In this document: positions 48,344 to 56,669 of the stretch, one piece after another
Layout of the letters: each line of letters begins with the position of its first letter
How positions within the stretch are numbered: the first letter of the stretch is position 1
From: Thiomicrorhabdus arctica DSM 13458
Lineage (GTDB): Bacteria > Pseudomonadota > Gammaproteobacteria > Thiomicrospirales > Thiomicrospiraceae
Length of the DNA stretch: 64,000 bases
Direction: 5' to 3'
NCBI RefSeq assembly: GCF_000381085.1
Contig: NZ_KB905899.1
Coordinates: 1,550,001-1,614,000 of the forward strand
Translations under genes and position numbers: made by a program
Notes under the pieces: model-generated
The model's database searches: none
What the model was told of the DNA's origin: nothing
The model's input: only the letters and a program-made list of their open reading frames with translations

Positions 48344-49762
48344 ATGGCTAAGACCTATAACGCTGGTGTTAAAGCATACCGCGAAACATATTGGATGCCG
48401 GACTACGAGCCTAAAGACTCAGACTTCCTAGCATGTTTTAAACTAATCCCACAAGACGGTGTTCCTCGTGAAGAATTGGCTGCTGCGGTTGCTGCAGAAT
48501 CTTCAACAGGTACATGGACTACTGTTTGGACTGACTTATTAACCGACCTTGATTACTACAAAGGCCGTGCGTACAGAATCGAAGATGTTCCTGGTGATGA
48601 TGCGAGTTTCTACGCGTTCATTGCATACCCAATCGATCTTTTCGAAGAAGGTTCAGTTGTTTCTGTAATGACTTCGTTAGTTGGTAACGTTTTCGGCTTT
48701 AAAGCACTACGTGCATGTCGTCTAGAAGACGTTCGTTTCCCACTAGCATATGTTATGACGTGTGGTGGACCTCCACACGGTATTCAAGTAGAACGTGACA
48801 AAATGGACAAGTATGGTCGTCCAATGTTGGGTTGTACTATCAAGCCTAAGCTTGGTCTTTCTGCTAAAAACTACGGTCGTGCTGTATATGAAGTTCTACG
48901 TGGTGGTTTAGATTTCTCTAAAGATGATGAAAACGTTACTTCACAGCCATTTATGCGCTGGAGAGACCGTTTCCTTTTCTGTCAAGATGCAATCTCAAAA
49001 GCTGAAGCTGAAACGGGTGAGCGTAAAGGTCACTACCTAAACGTGACGGCTGGTACGCCAGAAGAAATGTATGAGCGTGCTGCATTCGCTAAAGAGATTG
49101 GCTCTCCAATCATCATGCACGATTACCTAACGGGTGGTTTCACTGCTAACACGGGTCTTGCGAACTACTGTCGTAAGAATGGTCTACTGTTACACATTCA
49201 CCGCGCAATGCACGGTGTAATTGACCGTAACCCACATCACGGTATCCACTTCCGTGTACTAACGAAAGCACTTCGTTTATCTGGTGGTGATCACTTACAC
49301 TCAGGTACGGTTGTTGGTAAGTTAGAAGGTGACCGTGAAGCAACTTTAGGTTGGATCGACATCATGCGTGATTCATTCATCGCTGAAGATCGTGCACGTG
49401 GAATCATGTTCGACCAAGACTTCGGTGCTATGCCGGGTGTTATTCCAGTTGCATCTGGTGGTATTCACGTATGGCACATGCCTGCGCTAGTTTCTATCTT
49501 CGGTGATGACTCTGTTCTTCAGTTCGGTGGTGGTACTCTAGGTCACCCATGGGGTAATGCTGCTGGTGCAGCGGCGAACCGTGTTGCTCTTGAAGCGTGT
49601 GTACAAGCACGTAACGAAGGTCAAGAAATCGAGAAAACTGGTAAAGAAATCCTTACTAACGCTGCTAAGCATAGCCCAGAACTTAAGATCGCAATGGAAA
49701 CTTGGAAAGAAATCAAGTTCGAATTCGATACTGTTGATAAGCTTGACGTTAAGCATAAGTAA
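48344..49762 (+). CDS. cbbL: Form I RubisCO large subunit
   Basis: Form IA RubisCO large subunit (472 aa). Active-site residues: Lys167 in [13 protein letters not shown]; carbamylated Lys193 with Asp195/Glu196 in [17 protein letters not shown]; loop 6 lysine in [10 protein letters not shown]. The ATG at 48344 ([10 protein letters not shown]) has AGAGGT eight bases upstream; the longer frame is not similar. It is followed by cbbS, cbbQ and cbbO rather than carboxysome shell genes. That points to the free (IAq-like) form rather than the carboxysomal one. Confidence 0.97.
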   Translation: MAKTYNAGVKAYRETYWMPDYEPKDSDFLACFKLIPQDGVPREELAAAVAAESSTGTWTTVWTDLLTDLDYYKGRAYRIEDVPGDDASFYAFIAYPIDLFEEGSVVSVMTSLVGNVFGFKALRACRLEDVRFPLAYVMTCGGPPHGIQVERDKMDKYGRPMLGCTIKPKLGLSAKNYGRAVYEVLRGGLDFSKDDENVTSQPFMRWRDRFLFCQDAISKAEAETGERKGHYLNVTAGTPEEMYERAAFAKEIGSPIIMHDYLTGGFTANTGLANYCRKNGLLLHIHRAMHGVIDRNPHHGIHFRVLTKALRLSGGDHLHSGTVVGKLEGDREATLGWIDIMRDSFIAEDRARGIMFDQDFGAMPGVIPVASGGIHVWHMPALVSIFGDDSVLQFGGGTLGHPWGNAAGAAANRVALEACVQARNEGQEIEKTGKEILTNAAKHSPELKIAMETWKEIKFEFDTVDKLDVKHK

Positions 49763-49784
49763 TTGATAAATTGGAGAATAAATA

Positions 49785-50138
49785 ATGAGTGAAGTACAAG
49801 ATTACCCATCACGTATCTCTGATCCTAAGTCACGTAAGGCAGAAACTTTTTCTTACCTTCCGGCTATGACTAGTGAGCAAGTTAAAGCTCAGGTTCAGTA
49901 CATCATTGACAAAGGCTGGAACCCTGCTATTGAGCACTCAGAGCCTGAGCGTGCAACAGATTATTTCTGGTATATGTGGAAATTACCGTTGTTCGGTGAG
50001 ACTTCTGCAGACGCAGTACTAGCTGAAGTTCAGAATTGTATCAAAGCCAACCCAAACAACCACGTTCGTTTGATTGGTTATGATAACTTTTCGCAGTCTC
50101 AAGGTGCCAACATGCTTATTAAGCGTGGTGACATGTAA
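49785..50138 (+). CDS. cbbS: Form I RubisCO small subunit
   Basis: RubisCO small subunit (117 aa), completing the L8S8 enzyme. Motifs: [44 protein letters not shown]-like [14 protein letters not shown], and [23 protein letters not shown] lies nine bases upstream. It lies 22 bases after cbbL and is followed by a long hairpin and then a terminator. Confidence 0.97.
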   Translation: MSEVQDYPSRISDPKSRKAETFSYLPAMTSEQVKAQVQYIIDKGWNPAIEHSEPERATDYFWYMWKLPLFGETSADAVLAEVQNCIKANPNNHVRLIGYDNFSQSQGANMLIKRGDM

Positions 50139-50163
50139 GCTTAAATCAGCTTTAAAGTTAACG

Positions 50164-50201
50164 TCTCGGGTCACTTACCAGGTCTGGTAAGTGACCCGAG
50201 A
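50164..50201 (+). repeat. Long hairpin after cbbS containing the dispersed palindrome
   Basis: Arms of 18 bases pair perfectly (50164-50181 with 50184-50201). The centre is the variant core ACCAGGTCTGGT (50177-50188). It lies 25 bases after the cbbS stop. There is no clear U-run, so it may protect the cbbLS mRNA 3' end rather than stop transcription; a normal terminator follows at 50338. Confidence 0.85.
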
Positions 50202-50337
50202 AGTTACTTTTAAATAGATTAGGTTAGAAGCGATCTTCTAGCCGACACACATTCTGAGAAGTGGCTTAACACACCGTTAGCCTATTTCTTAACCTGGTTT
50301 ATTTGTACATTTCTATACCTCGTGTACAGATGACACT

Positions 50338-50378
50338 TGCCAGCTGGTCCCGAAATCCGGCTGGCATTTTATTTTTTT
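50338..50378 (+). terminator. Terminator between cbbS and cbbQ
   Basis: TGCCAGCTGG and CCGGCTGGCA form a ten-base stem (one G-U) with a nine-base loop, followed by TTTTATTTTTTT. It would limit read-through from cbbLS into cbbQO, mirroring the cbbM-cbbQ terminator. The remaining bases of this 320-base gap hold nothing else recognisable. Confidence 0.85.
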
Positions 50379-50460
50379 GGTTTACTCATTTTTTATAAAG
50401 TGATGAAACCAAAAAAATTTAAAACACGGTTTGAATATAACTTGTCACGGAGAACCAATC

Positions 50461-51279
50461 ATGTCTGAAGTCAATGCAATAGATCCATCACAATACATTA
50501 TCAAAGATGAGCCATTCTATCGCCCAGTCGCGGATGAAGTAGAGCTATTTGAATCGGGCTACGCTTCAAGAATGCCAATTATGCTTAAAGGGCCAACGGG
50601 ATGTGGTAAATCACGTTTTGTTGAATACATGGCACACAAGCTAAATACCCCTCTTATTACCGTTGCTTGTAACGAAGATATGACAGCATCTGACTTAGTA
50701 GGTCGCTTCTTAATAGACGCCAACGGTACGCGCTGGCAAGATGGACCTTTGACGGTGGCAGCACGAATTGGTGCTATCTGCTATTTGGATGAGGTCGTTG
50801 AAGCACGCCAAGATACAACGGTTGTTATTCACCCTTTAACGGATCACCGTCGCATTTTACCTTTGGACAAAAAAGGTGAATTATTAGAAGCGCACCCTGA
50901 CTTCCAGTTGGTTATCTCTTATAACCCTGGCTATCAGTCGATGATGAAAGATCTTAAGCAATCAACCAAACAGCGTTTTGGTGGGTTTAGATTTGATTAT
51001 CCAGCAGCGGACATTGAAGCTGAAATCGTCGCCAAAGAAGCTGGAATTGACCTGGCAACAGCAGAGAAACTTGTTCAGATTGCACAGCGTTCACGTAACC
51101 TTAAAGGTCACGGTCTAGACGAAGGTATGTCTACCCGCCTATTGGTTTATGCAGCACAACTAATCAACAAAGGTGTTGATCCTAAGAAAGCTTGTAACAT
51201 GGCGCTTGTCACACCGCTTACAGATGATGATGATATTTTAGATACCTTGTTAACGACCGTAGATACATTTTTTGAATAA
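50461..51279 (+). CDS. cbbQ: RubisCO activase AAA+ protein CbbQ (form I partner)
   Basis: A second CbbQ (272 aa), MoxR-type AAA+ ATPase. Walker A GPTGCGKS (44-51), Walker B ICYLDEV, and [24 protein letters not shown]. It is clearly similar to the form II-linked CbbQ throughout, for example identical [12 protein letters not shown] and KGHGLDEG motifs, so the pairs arose by duplication. The ATG at 50461 has GGAG ten bases upstream. Confidence 0.95.
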   Translation: MSEVNAIDPSQYIIKDEPFYRPVADEVELFESGYASRMPIMLKGPTGCGKSRFVEYMAHKLNTPLITVACNEDMTASDLVGRFLIDANGTRWQDGPLTVAARIGAICYLDEVVEARQDTTVVIHPLTDHRRILPLDKKGELLEAHPDFQLVISYNPGYQSMMKDLKQSTKQRFGGFRFDYPAADIEAEIVAKEAGIDLATAEKLVQIAQRSRNLKGHGLDEGMSTRLLVYAAQLINKGVDPKKACNMALVTPLTDDDDILDTLLTTVDTFFE

Positions 51280-51282
51280 ATC

Positions 51283-51296
51283 CACCAGGCCTGGTG
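51283..51296. repeat. Dispersed palindrome, exact copy
   Basis: CACCAGGCCTGGTG, a perfect 14-base palindrome with the exact core, four bases after the cbbQ stop in the cbbQ-cbbO gap. Confidence 0.85.
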
Positions 51297-51359
51297 CAAC
51301 CATTAATTGGAATTGCATCCTGGGCTCGCCGTTGAATTTAAAATGTATAGGATAATGTT

Positions 51360-53693
51360 ATGAGTTTTGATCTAGAAGAAGTCAAAGCATCACTGATTGA
51401 AAGCGTTCCTCAACTTGAGGAAATGCTAGATTCATTGATTCAAGAAGCTTCACACTACATGAATGAACACTCTCGTGAAGAGTGGCTGGCTAATGCCAAT
51501 ACGCTTTCCTACCTTGGTAAAGGTCAGGAAGTGGTTGTCAGTTATCTTGAAGCGGTACCTCAAGTCGTCGCAAAAATTGAAGATGAAATTCTGGATGATA
51601 TCCAAGAAACCGTCATGAAGTTATCTTCCGTTATGTCGGGTGAAGTCATTGCGCTGGTTTTAAACTCGTTGCCGATTATTGCTGAAAAAACTCGCGATAT
51701 CGATTTGACTAGACAGTATCTTGCGCTTATCTACCAAATTGGCTCTAAAACACCCCGTGCAATGCGACCAATGTTAGGCAACATTGACGACATGATGTCT
51801 AAACTAACCGTGTCTGGTTTAAGACGTTGGGCACAATGGGGCGCACAAGCTCACGCGCGTAACTTTCCGGCACAAATCAAATACTTTGGTTTAGAGTCTG
51901 AAGACTCAAAAGCTGTCTTTCAACAGCAGCGTAAAGGCTCCTTGTTTATCGATTTTCACCGTCCGGTAAACTTCTTCCTGCGCGCTTTTTGGGCACGTGA
52001 CTTCTTTATTCGTCCGGCAGCTGCTGACTTTGAAGACTTTAAGCCCTACTTTCAAAATATGGCTCTGCACCTGCCAGACGCACTAAATGATTTAGGCGAT
52101 GTCACAGGGGCTGAACTTTATCGTGCAATGGCCGCTCACTTAGCCTCTCACCTTTGCTACAGCAAAGCGGCAATTTCAATGGAGCAACTCTCTCCGCAAC
52201 AGATGTTCTTTATCGAAATTATTGAAGATGCGCGTGTTGAATACAATGCGATTAAGAACTTCCCAGGGCTAAGAAGCTTGTGGATGAAAGTAATCCATGC
52301 AAACCAAGAACAGATACAACTTGACCCTAAATCAGATGCTTATCGAATAGAGCAACTTGCGCTTAAATTGATGGACAGAGAGCATGATTTACAAGATGTG
52401 CAGTTATCACTTGTTGCTGATAAGTTCTATGCTGAGATAGAAGACAACCTTGACAATGAAAAATGGTCTTGGGATGTCGGTATCTTAATGTTCAATGCAA
52501 TGAACCTTGCAACCAATAAATGGGTCTCATTAACCGACTTGAGCAAACAACGTTTTGGCTATCGAGATGATAATCGCTTTGTGTGGGCATCTGAAGAGTG
52601 GGCAGAAATGGATGCGGGTTCCGGTGGCAACAAGGAAACCGTACGTAAACATGTTTCTGTGATGGAAATGATTAACGAGATTGATTCTGAGTTGATTGAT
52701 GTTAACCATGATGAAATCTGGGTGCTGGGCTCTGAACTGATGCCTTACGAAGATAATGGTATTTCTTGGAATGAGATGGAAGGGATTGAACCCATTTCTG
52801 ATCCCTATCACTACCATGAGTGGGATTACCGTGTTCAACTGCATCGTCCAAGCTGGGTCACTTTATATGAACGTCGTGCCAAAAAAGGCGACCCTACCCT
52901 TTATAACCGTATCTTAGATGCAAATAAAGGCATTGCACACCGTATCAAACAAATTGTTGATAAATTACAAGCGGTTGGTTTACAGCGTATTCGTCGCTTA
53001 GAAGATGGTGATGAATTGGATTTAAACGCCTGTGTTGAAGCCATTACAGCTATCCGCATGGGACAAGAGCCAGACCCTCGTATCACCATGAAAAACGTGA
53101 TTCGATCGCGTGAAGTTTCGGTGGTTATCCTTTTGGATTTATCTGAGTCAACCAATGAAAAGGTCTCAGGTGCAGACAAAACAATATTGGAAGTTACTCA
53201 AGAGTCTGCCATTCTAGTTTCTCATGCCATTAATGGCATCGGTGATCAGTTTGCAGTACACGGTTTCTCATCGGATGGACGACACGATTTACAATATATA
53301 CGTTTTAAACAATTTGATGAGCCTTTTGATGACGAAGTGCATGCCAGACTTGCCGGTATGAAAGGTGGACTTTCGACCCGTATGGGTGGCGCAATACGTC
53401 ACGCTGGCCATTATCTTAATCAACAGAACAGCAAGCAAAAATTGCTGCTGGTGATTACAGATGGAGAACCCGCAGATATCGATGAACAGGATGGCCAGTA
53501 TCTCAAACAAGATGCTAAAAAAGCCGTTGAAGAGTTACAATCGAATGGTATCTACTCGTATTGTTTAACGATTGACCAATACGCAGATAAATATGTGCAA
53601 AATATCTTTGGACAGAATCGTTATGCTATCGTTGATGATGTATTAAAACTGCCTGAGAAATTACCACAGTTGTTTGCAAACCTAACAACTTAA
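51360..53693 (+). CDS. cbbO: RubisCO activase adaptor CbbO (form I partner)
   Basis: A second CbbO (777 aa). The long N-terminal helical part is followed by a C-terminal VWA domain with MIDAS motif DLSES at about residue 590, then GGLSTRMGGAIRHAGHYL and LVITDGEPADIDEQDGQ. AGGA lies eight bases upstream of the ATG. It differs substantially in its N-terminal part from the form II-linked CbbO, consistent with recognition of a different RubisCO. It is followed by a strong terminator. Confidence 0.94.
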   Translation: MSFDLEEVKASLIESVPQLEEMLDSLIQEASHYMNEHSREEWLANANTLSYLGKGQEVVVSYLEAVPQVVAKIEDEILDDIQETVMKLSSVMSGEVIALVLNSLPIIAEKTRDIDLTRQYLALIYQIGSKTPRAMRPMLGNIDDMMSKLTVSGLRRWAQWGAQAHARNFPAQIKYFGLESEDSKAVFQQQRKGSLFIDFHRPVNFFLRAFWARDFFIRPAAADFEDFKPYFQNMALHLPDALNDLGDVTGAELYRAMAAHLASHLCYSKAAISMEQLSPQQMFFIEIIEDARVEYNAIKNFPGLRSLWMKVIHANQEQIQLDPKSDAYRIEQLALKLMDREHDLQDVQLSLVADKFYAEIEDNLDNEKWSWDVGILMFNAMNLATNKWVSLTDLSKQRFGYRDDNRFVWASEEWAEMDAGSGGNKETVRKHVSVMEMINEIDSELIDVNHDEIWVLGSELMPYEDNGISWNEMEGIEPISDPYHYHEWDYRVQLHRPSWVTLYERRAKKGDPTLYNRILDANKGIAHRIKQIVDKLQAVGLQRIRRLEDGDELDLNACVEAITAIRMGQEPDPRITMKNVIRSREVSVVILLDLSESTNEKVSGADKTILEVTQESAILVSHAINGIGDQFAVHGFSSDGRHDLQYIRFKQFDEPFDDEVHARLAGMKGGLSTRMGGAIRHAGHYLNQQNSKQKLLLVITDGEPADIDEQDGQYLKQDAKKAVEELQSNGIYSYCLTIDQYADKYVQNIFGQNRYAIVDDVLKLPEKLPQLFANLTT

Positions 53694-53723
53694 CACTCTC
53701 AGTCAATCTAACTGACTCCACAT

Positions 53724-53757
53724 AAACCTTAGTCAGACTCTGACTAAGGTTTTTTTA
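53724..53757 (+). terminator. Terminator after the cbbLSQO cluster
   Basis: AAACCTTAGTCAGA and TCTGACTAAGGTTT form 14-base perfect arms around a single base, followed by TTTTT. It ends the form I module. Confidence 0.9.
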
Positions 53758-53758
53758 T

Positions 53759-53790
53759 TTGTAATTCTGCTAAAATACGCTGAATTACAA
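53759..53790 (+). promoter_or_regulatory. Inverted repeat flanking an extended -10 upstream of the 53811 gene
   Basis: TTGTAATTC and GAATTACAA are perfect nine-base arms 14 bases apart. Between them lies TGCTAAAAT, an extended -10 promoter motif. This arrangement looks like an operator over a promoter for the following gene. The regulator is unknown. Confidence 0.5.
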
Positions 53791-53810
53791 GACTATTAGG
53801 AATTCATAAA

Positions 53811-54374
53811 ATGAATGCAGAACAATTTATACAGGCCTTAACAGACTTTTCGGATGAAAACTATCAAGCCATAGTAGAAGGTGCTGCTTTAGTCATACAC
53901 GAAGATAAATCCTTAACATTAGGTAAAATCCAGCAGGCTTATGTCATTTTTGAAATGGGCGATGAAACGTTTGATTCAACTGATGCTTTAAAGGCATCAT
54001 TGATTGAACGTGCAGCGGATTTAATTGAGGAATACTATCAGAACAATCCAATCAGTAAAATGCACTTTAATAGACAATTATTAGACTTTATTAAAGAGCA
54101 TGGTGCGAATGCTTTCGTGACGATGCCTGGTCAACAAGCTCAGGTAAAATTATTTACAGAGGATGGTAACGTTCTCCTTGAAACTAAAGAGAGTCCAAAA
54201 TTCAAATATGGTTTCTGTTTGGTTCTAAATGAAAAAGTATTACCGCAAGCCGTAGAGAATAAAGTTAAAAACTGGGTGTCATCTGGTAGCGCTTACGACG
54301 ACTATATCAGCGTTAATGTCTGTCGTTTTAGCAGTACAGATTTAGATGATGTTGAAAGCAGCGATTACTTTTAA
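53811..54374 (+). CDS. Hypothetical protein at the end of the form I RubisCO module
   Basis: Not recognised (187 aa). Soluble and acidic, with a helical N-terminal half (QFIQALTDFSDENYQAIVEG, ALKASLIERAADLIEEYY) and a beta-rich C-terminal half (QVKLFTEDGNVLLETKES, ISVNVCRFSS). No membrane segment. AGGA lies nine bases before the ATG. It has its own promoter/operator-like sequence after the cbbO terminator and a terminator at its end, so it is a separate unit. A carbon-fixation role is only a positional guess. Confidence 0.75.
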   Translation: MNAEQFIQALTDFSDENYQAIVEGAALVIHEDKSLTLGKIQQAYVIFEMGDETFDSTDALKASLIERAADLIEEYYQNNPISKMHFNRQLLDFIKEHGANAFVTMPGQQAQVKLFTEDGNVLLETKESPKFKYGFCLVLNEKVLPQAVENKVKNWVSSGSAYDDYISVNVCRFSSTDLDDVESSDYF

Positions 54375-54386
54375 TTATCGTCATCT

Positions 54387-54420
54387 CACAAAAAAGGGCG
54401 GTTAACCGCCCTTTTTTGTG
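54387..54420. terminator. Bidirectional terminator
   Basis: Perfect 15-base arms (CACAAAAAAGGGCGG with its complement) around a TTAA loop lie between the convergent 53811 gene and the thioredoxin-like gene. Each direction ends in six T, so it can serve both. Confidence 0.92.
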
Positions 54421-54435
54421 CCTAAATAAACTCAA

Positions 54436-55311
54436 TTACTGTGACAACATATTGCTCAGAATACGGCGAGAATCTTGGGCTAGTTTCGAGTCATTCGCTT
54501 CTAACATATTGATAATCGTCACAGCCAACTCTTGGGCTGCTCCTTCTTTATAAGTCGGCTCAACATTTAAAATCTCAAATATCTGATTCATGGCTTCTTC
54601 GTAGCCATGTTCAGCCACATAACAGATTGCTAATCCAAAACGCGCATCGAAGTTATCTGGCTGTTGATTTACTTGTTCCAGCAACTCTACCAGGCCTGGT
54701 GTCTTTGCAGCCAATCCTTTAAAGGTAATTTGCCCAAGCAATGCTTTACCGATCTCAGACTCTTTCTCTCTATCGGGCAACTTATTATATAAATCGACAG
54801 CTTGATCAAGCAGATTAATATCGAGCATAATTTGTACCATATCCATGGCGATACGAGCATTACTAGGATCGCTATTCATCGCCTCTGTGAGGATTTTAAT
54901 CGCTTGTGGTGTATTTCCCTGTAGGTGTTGGGCACGTGCTTCATCACGCATTTCATCGGATCGACGGAACAGTCCATGAGCCTTCATCAAATCCGCTAAT
55001 TCATCTGCATCCAACAGACCGATTTCTTGATGAACCATATTTCCATCTTTAAACACCTTAATAGTAGGTACATTGACAATGTCGTATTGCTCTTTTAAGT
55101 CACTCTCCATATCAACATCAATACGCGCCAAAATAAATTGCCCTGCAAACTCTTCCGTAAAGTCGGATAATCTACGCTCTAACTTTATACAGTCACCAAT
55201 ACTTGGACTCATAAATAAGGCAAAAACAGGTAGCTTGTAAGAGTTGATTAAAACAATAGAATTAAAATTATTTTGAGAAACTTCAAAGTTGTATATTTCA
55301 GTAGAAGCCAT
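54436..55311 (-). CDS. CnoX/YbbN-like thioredoxin-domain co-chaperone
   Basis: A thioredoxin-fold plus TPR-like protein (291 aa), most similar in layout to E. coli CnoX (YbbN), a holdase that protects proteins from oxidative damage and hands them to GroEL and DnaK. The thioredoxin part (1-110) lacks the CxxC pair: the active-site region reads FMSPSIGDCIKLE, keeping one cysteine. The NVPTIKVFKDG segment is typical. TPR-like helices fill 115-291. AGGA lies five bases upstream. An exact copy of the dispersed palindrome lies within the gene at 54689-54700. Confidence 0.85.
   Translation of the reverse strand: MASTEIYNFEVSQNNFNSIVLINSYKLPVFALFMSPSIGDCIKLERRLSDFTEEFAGQFILARIDVDMESDLKEQYDIVNVPTIKVFKDGNMVHQEIGLLDADELADLMKAHGLFRRSDEMRDEARAQHLQGNTPQAIKILTEAMNSDPSNARIAMDMVQIMLDINLLDQAVDLYNKLPDREKESEIGKALLGQITFKGLAAKTPGLVELLEQVNQQPDNFDARFGLAICYVAEHGYEEAMNQIFEILNVEPTYKEGAAQELAVTIINMLEANDSKLAQDSRRILSNMLSQ
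54689..54700. repeat. Dispersed palindrome, exact copy within a CDS
   Basis: ACCAGGCCTGGT inside the CnoX-like gene, read on the coding strand as part of codons for Thr-Pro-Gly-Leu-Val. With the bioD copy it is one of only two core copies in coding sequence. Confidence 0.85.
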
Positions 55312-55437
55312 GGTTTTCCTAAGTTTTAGAGGTATTTAAAGCATTGTAACAGTTTGTTAAAATCCAATACATAACAAGAAGTTATACTCCCTATAACATC
55401 TATTCAAATTTCCAATCAGTTCCCTTTTTTAGGGCAC

Positions 55438-55467
55438 AAAAAAGCCCGCATAAAGCGGGCCTTTTTT
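55438..55467 (-). terminator. Terminator after fba
   Basis: GCCCGC-TTTAT-GCGGGC on the minus strand followed by six U, with an A-rich left flank; also workable in the other direction. It ends the tkt-gap-pgk-pyk-fba run. Confidence 0.9.
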
Positions 55468-55487
55468 TGATCTGAATAAACAGTTAA

Positions 55488-56552
55488 TTAACGAACCGTT
55501 TGATTCAATGAACCTGATGCATAACGAGCTTGCATCTCTTCTAGACCAACAGATTTGATCTTAGAACCGTGACCAGCACAACCGAAAGCTTCGAAACGAG
55601 CTTTACAGATTTCCATCATCGCGTTTTCTGCAGCATTGTAGAATTTACGAGGATCGAAGTTAGATGTATTTTCAGCTAAGTGCTTACGGATCGCACCAGT
55701 AGATGCCATACGAAGATCTGTATCGATATTTACTTTACGCACACCGTACTTAATACCTTCAACGATTGCTTCAACCGGAACGCCGTAAGTTTGGCCCATA
55801 TCACCACCGTAGTTATTGATGATTTGTAACCACTCTTCTGGAACAGAAGAAGAACCGTGCATGACGATATGAGTATCAGGAATACGCTCATGGATCTTAC
55901 GGATCTGATCAATCTTAAGGACATCAGCCCCAGGCTTAGAAGTAAACTTATAAGCACCGTGAGAAGTTCCAACTGCGACTGCTAAACAATCAACGTTTGT
56001 ATCTTTAACGAACTGTGCCGCTTCTTCTGGGTCAGTCAACAGGCTGTCCATATCTAACTTGGCATCAGAACCATGGCCATCTTCTTCACCCATCATACCG
56101 GTTTCTAGAGAACCTAAACATCCAAGTTCACCTTCAACTGAAACACCACCAGCGTGTGCAATCTTAACGACTTCAGCCGTGATTCCAGCATTATACTCAT
56201 AAGATGCAGGGGTCTTCATATCGGCTTCTAAGGAACCATCCATCATAACTGAGGTAAAACCAGACTGGATTGCACGTAAACAAACGCCAACATCAGAACC
56301 ATGATCCTGGTGCATTACAACCGGCACATTAGGATACATCTCAACGGCTGCTGCGATCATATGACGAAGCATTGGCTCACCAGCATACTTACGTGCACCC
56401 GCAGAACCCTGAAGGATTACTGGAGAATCTACAGCGTCAGCAGCACGCATGATTGCGCGAACTTGTTCCATGTTGTTTACGTTAAACGCTGGCATACCAA
56501 AGTTATGTTCTGCTGCGTAGTCCATTAATTCACGAAGTGTAATCATCGCCAT
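55488..56552 (-). CDS. fba: Fructose-bisphosphate aldolase, class II
   Basis: Zn-dependent class II aldolase (354 aa), of the type used in Calvin-cycle operons (cbbA), making fructose-1,6- and possibly sedoheptulose-1,7-bisphosphate. The metal and catalytic segment [10 protein letters not shown] gives His81, Asp83 and His84. Further motifs are [25 protein letters not shown], and [15 protein letters not shown] lies nine bases upstream. It is the last gene of the carbon-metabolism run, 117 bases after pyk. Confidence 0.96.
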   Translation of the reverse strand: MAMITLRELMDYAAEHNFGMPAFNVNNMEQVRAIMRAADAVDSPVILQGSAGARKYAGEPMLRHMIAAAVEMYPNVPVVMHQDHGSDVGVCLRAIQSGFTSVMMDGSLEADMKTPASYEYNAGITAEVVKIAHAGGVSVEGELGCLGSLETGMMGEEDGHGSDAKLDMDSLLTDPEEAAQFVKDTNVDCLAVAVGTSHGAYKFTSKPGADVLKIDQIRKIHERIPDTHIVMHGSSSVPEEWLQIINNYGGDMGQTYGVPVEAIVEGIKYGVRKVNIDTDLRMASTGAIRKHLAENTSNFDPRKFYNAAENAMMEICKARFEAFGCAGHGSKIKSVGLEEMQARYASGSLNQTVR

Positions 56553-56669
56553 TTTGGAGACTCCTTTATTTGTTTCAAAAAATTTTAACTATTCTATCAA
56601 GCTTTTAGGTGCTATCCAAATAATATTGGTTCGCCATAAACACCAAGGTGTTCATGGCTCAAATTAGGC

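Noticed and set aside
54122-54132. GATGCCTGGTC within the 53811 gene
   Set aside because: A partial resemblance to the variant palindrome, but one arm is missing and codons Met-Pro-Gly-Gln explain it.
48344-54374. Carboxysome operon
   Set aside because: The genes after cbbLS are cbbQ and cbbO. No csoS or shell-protein genes occur in the window, so this is not the carboxysomal cluster.
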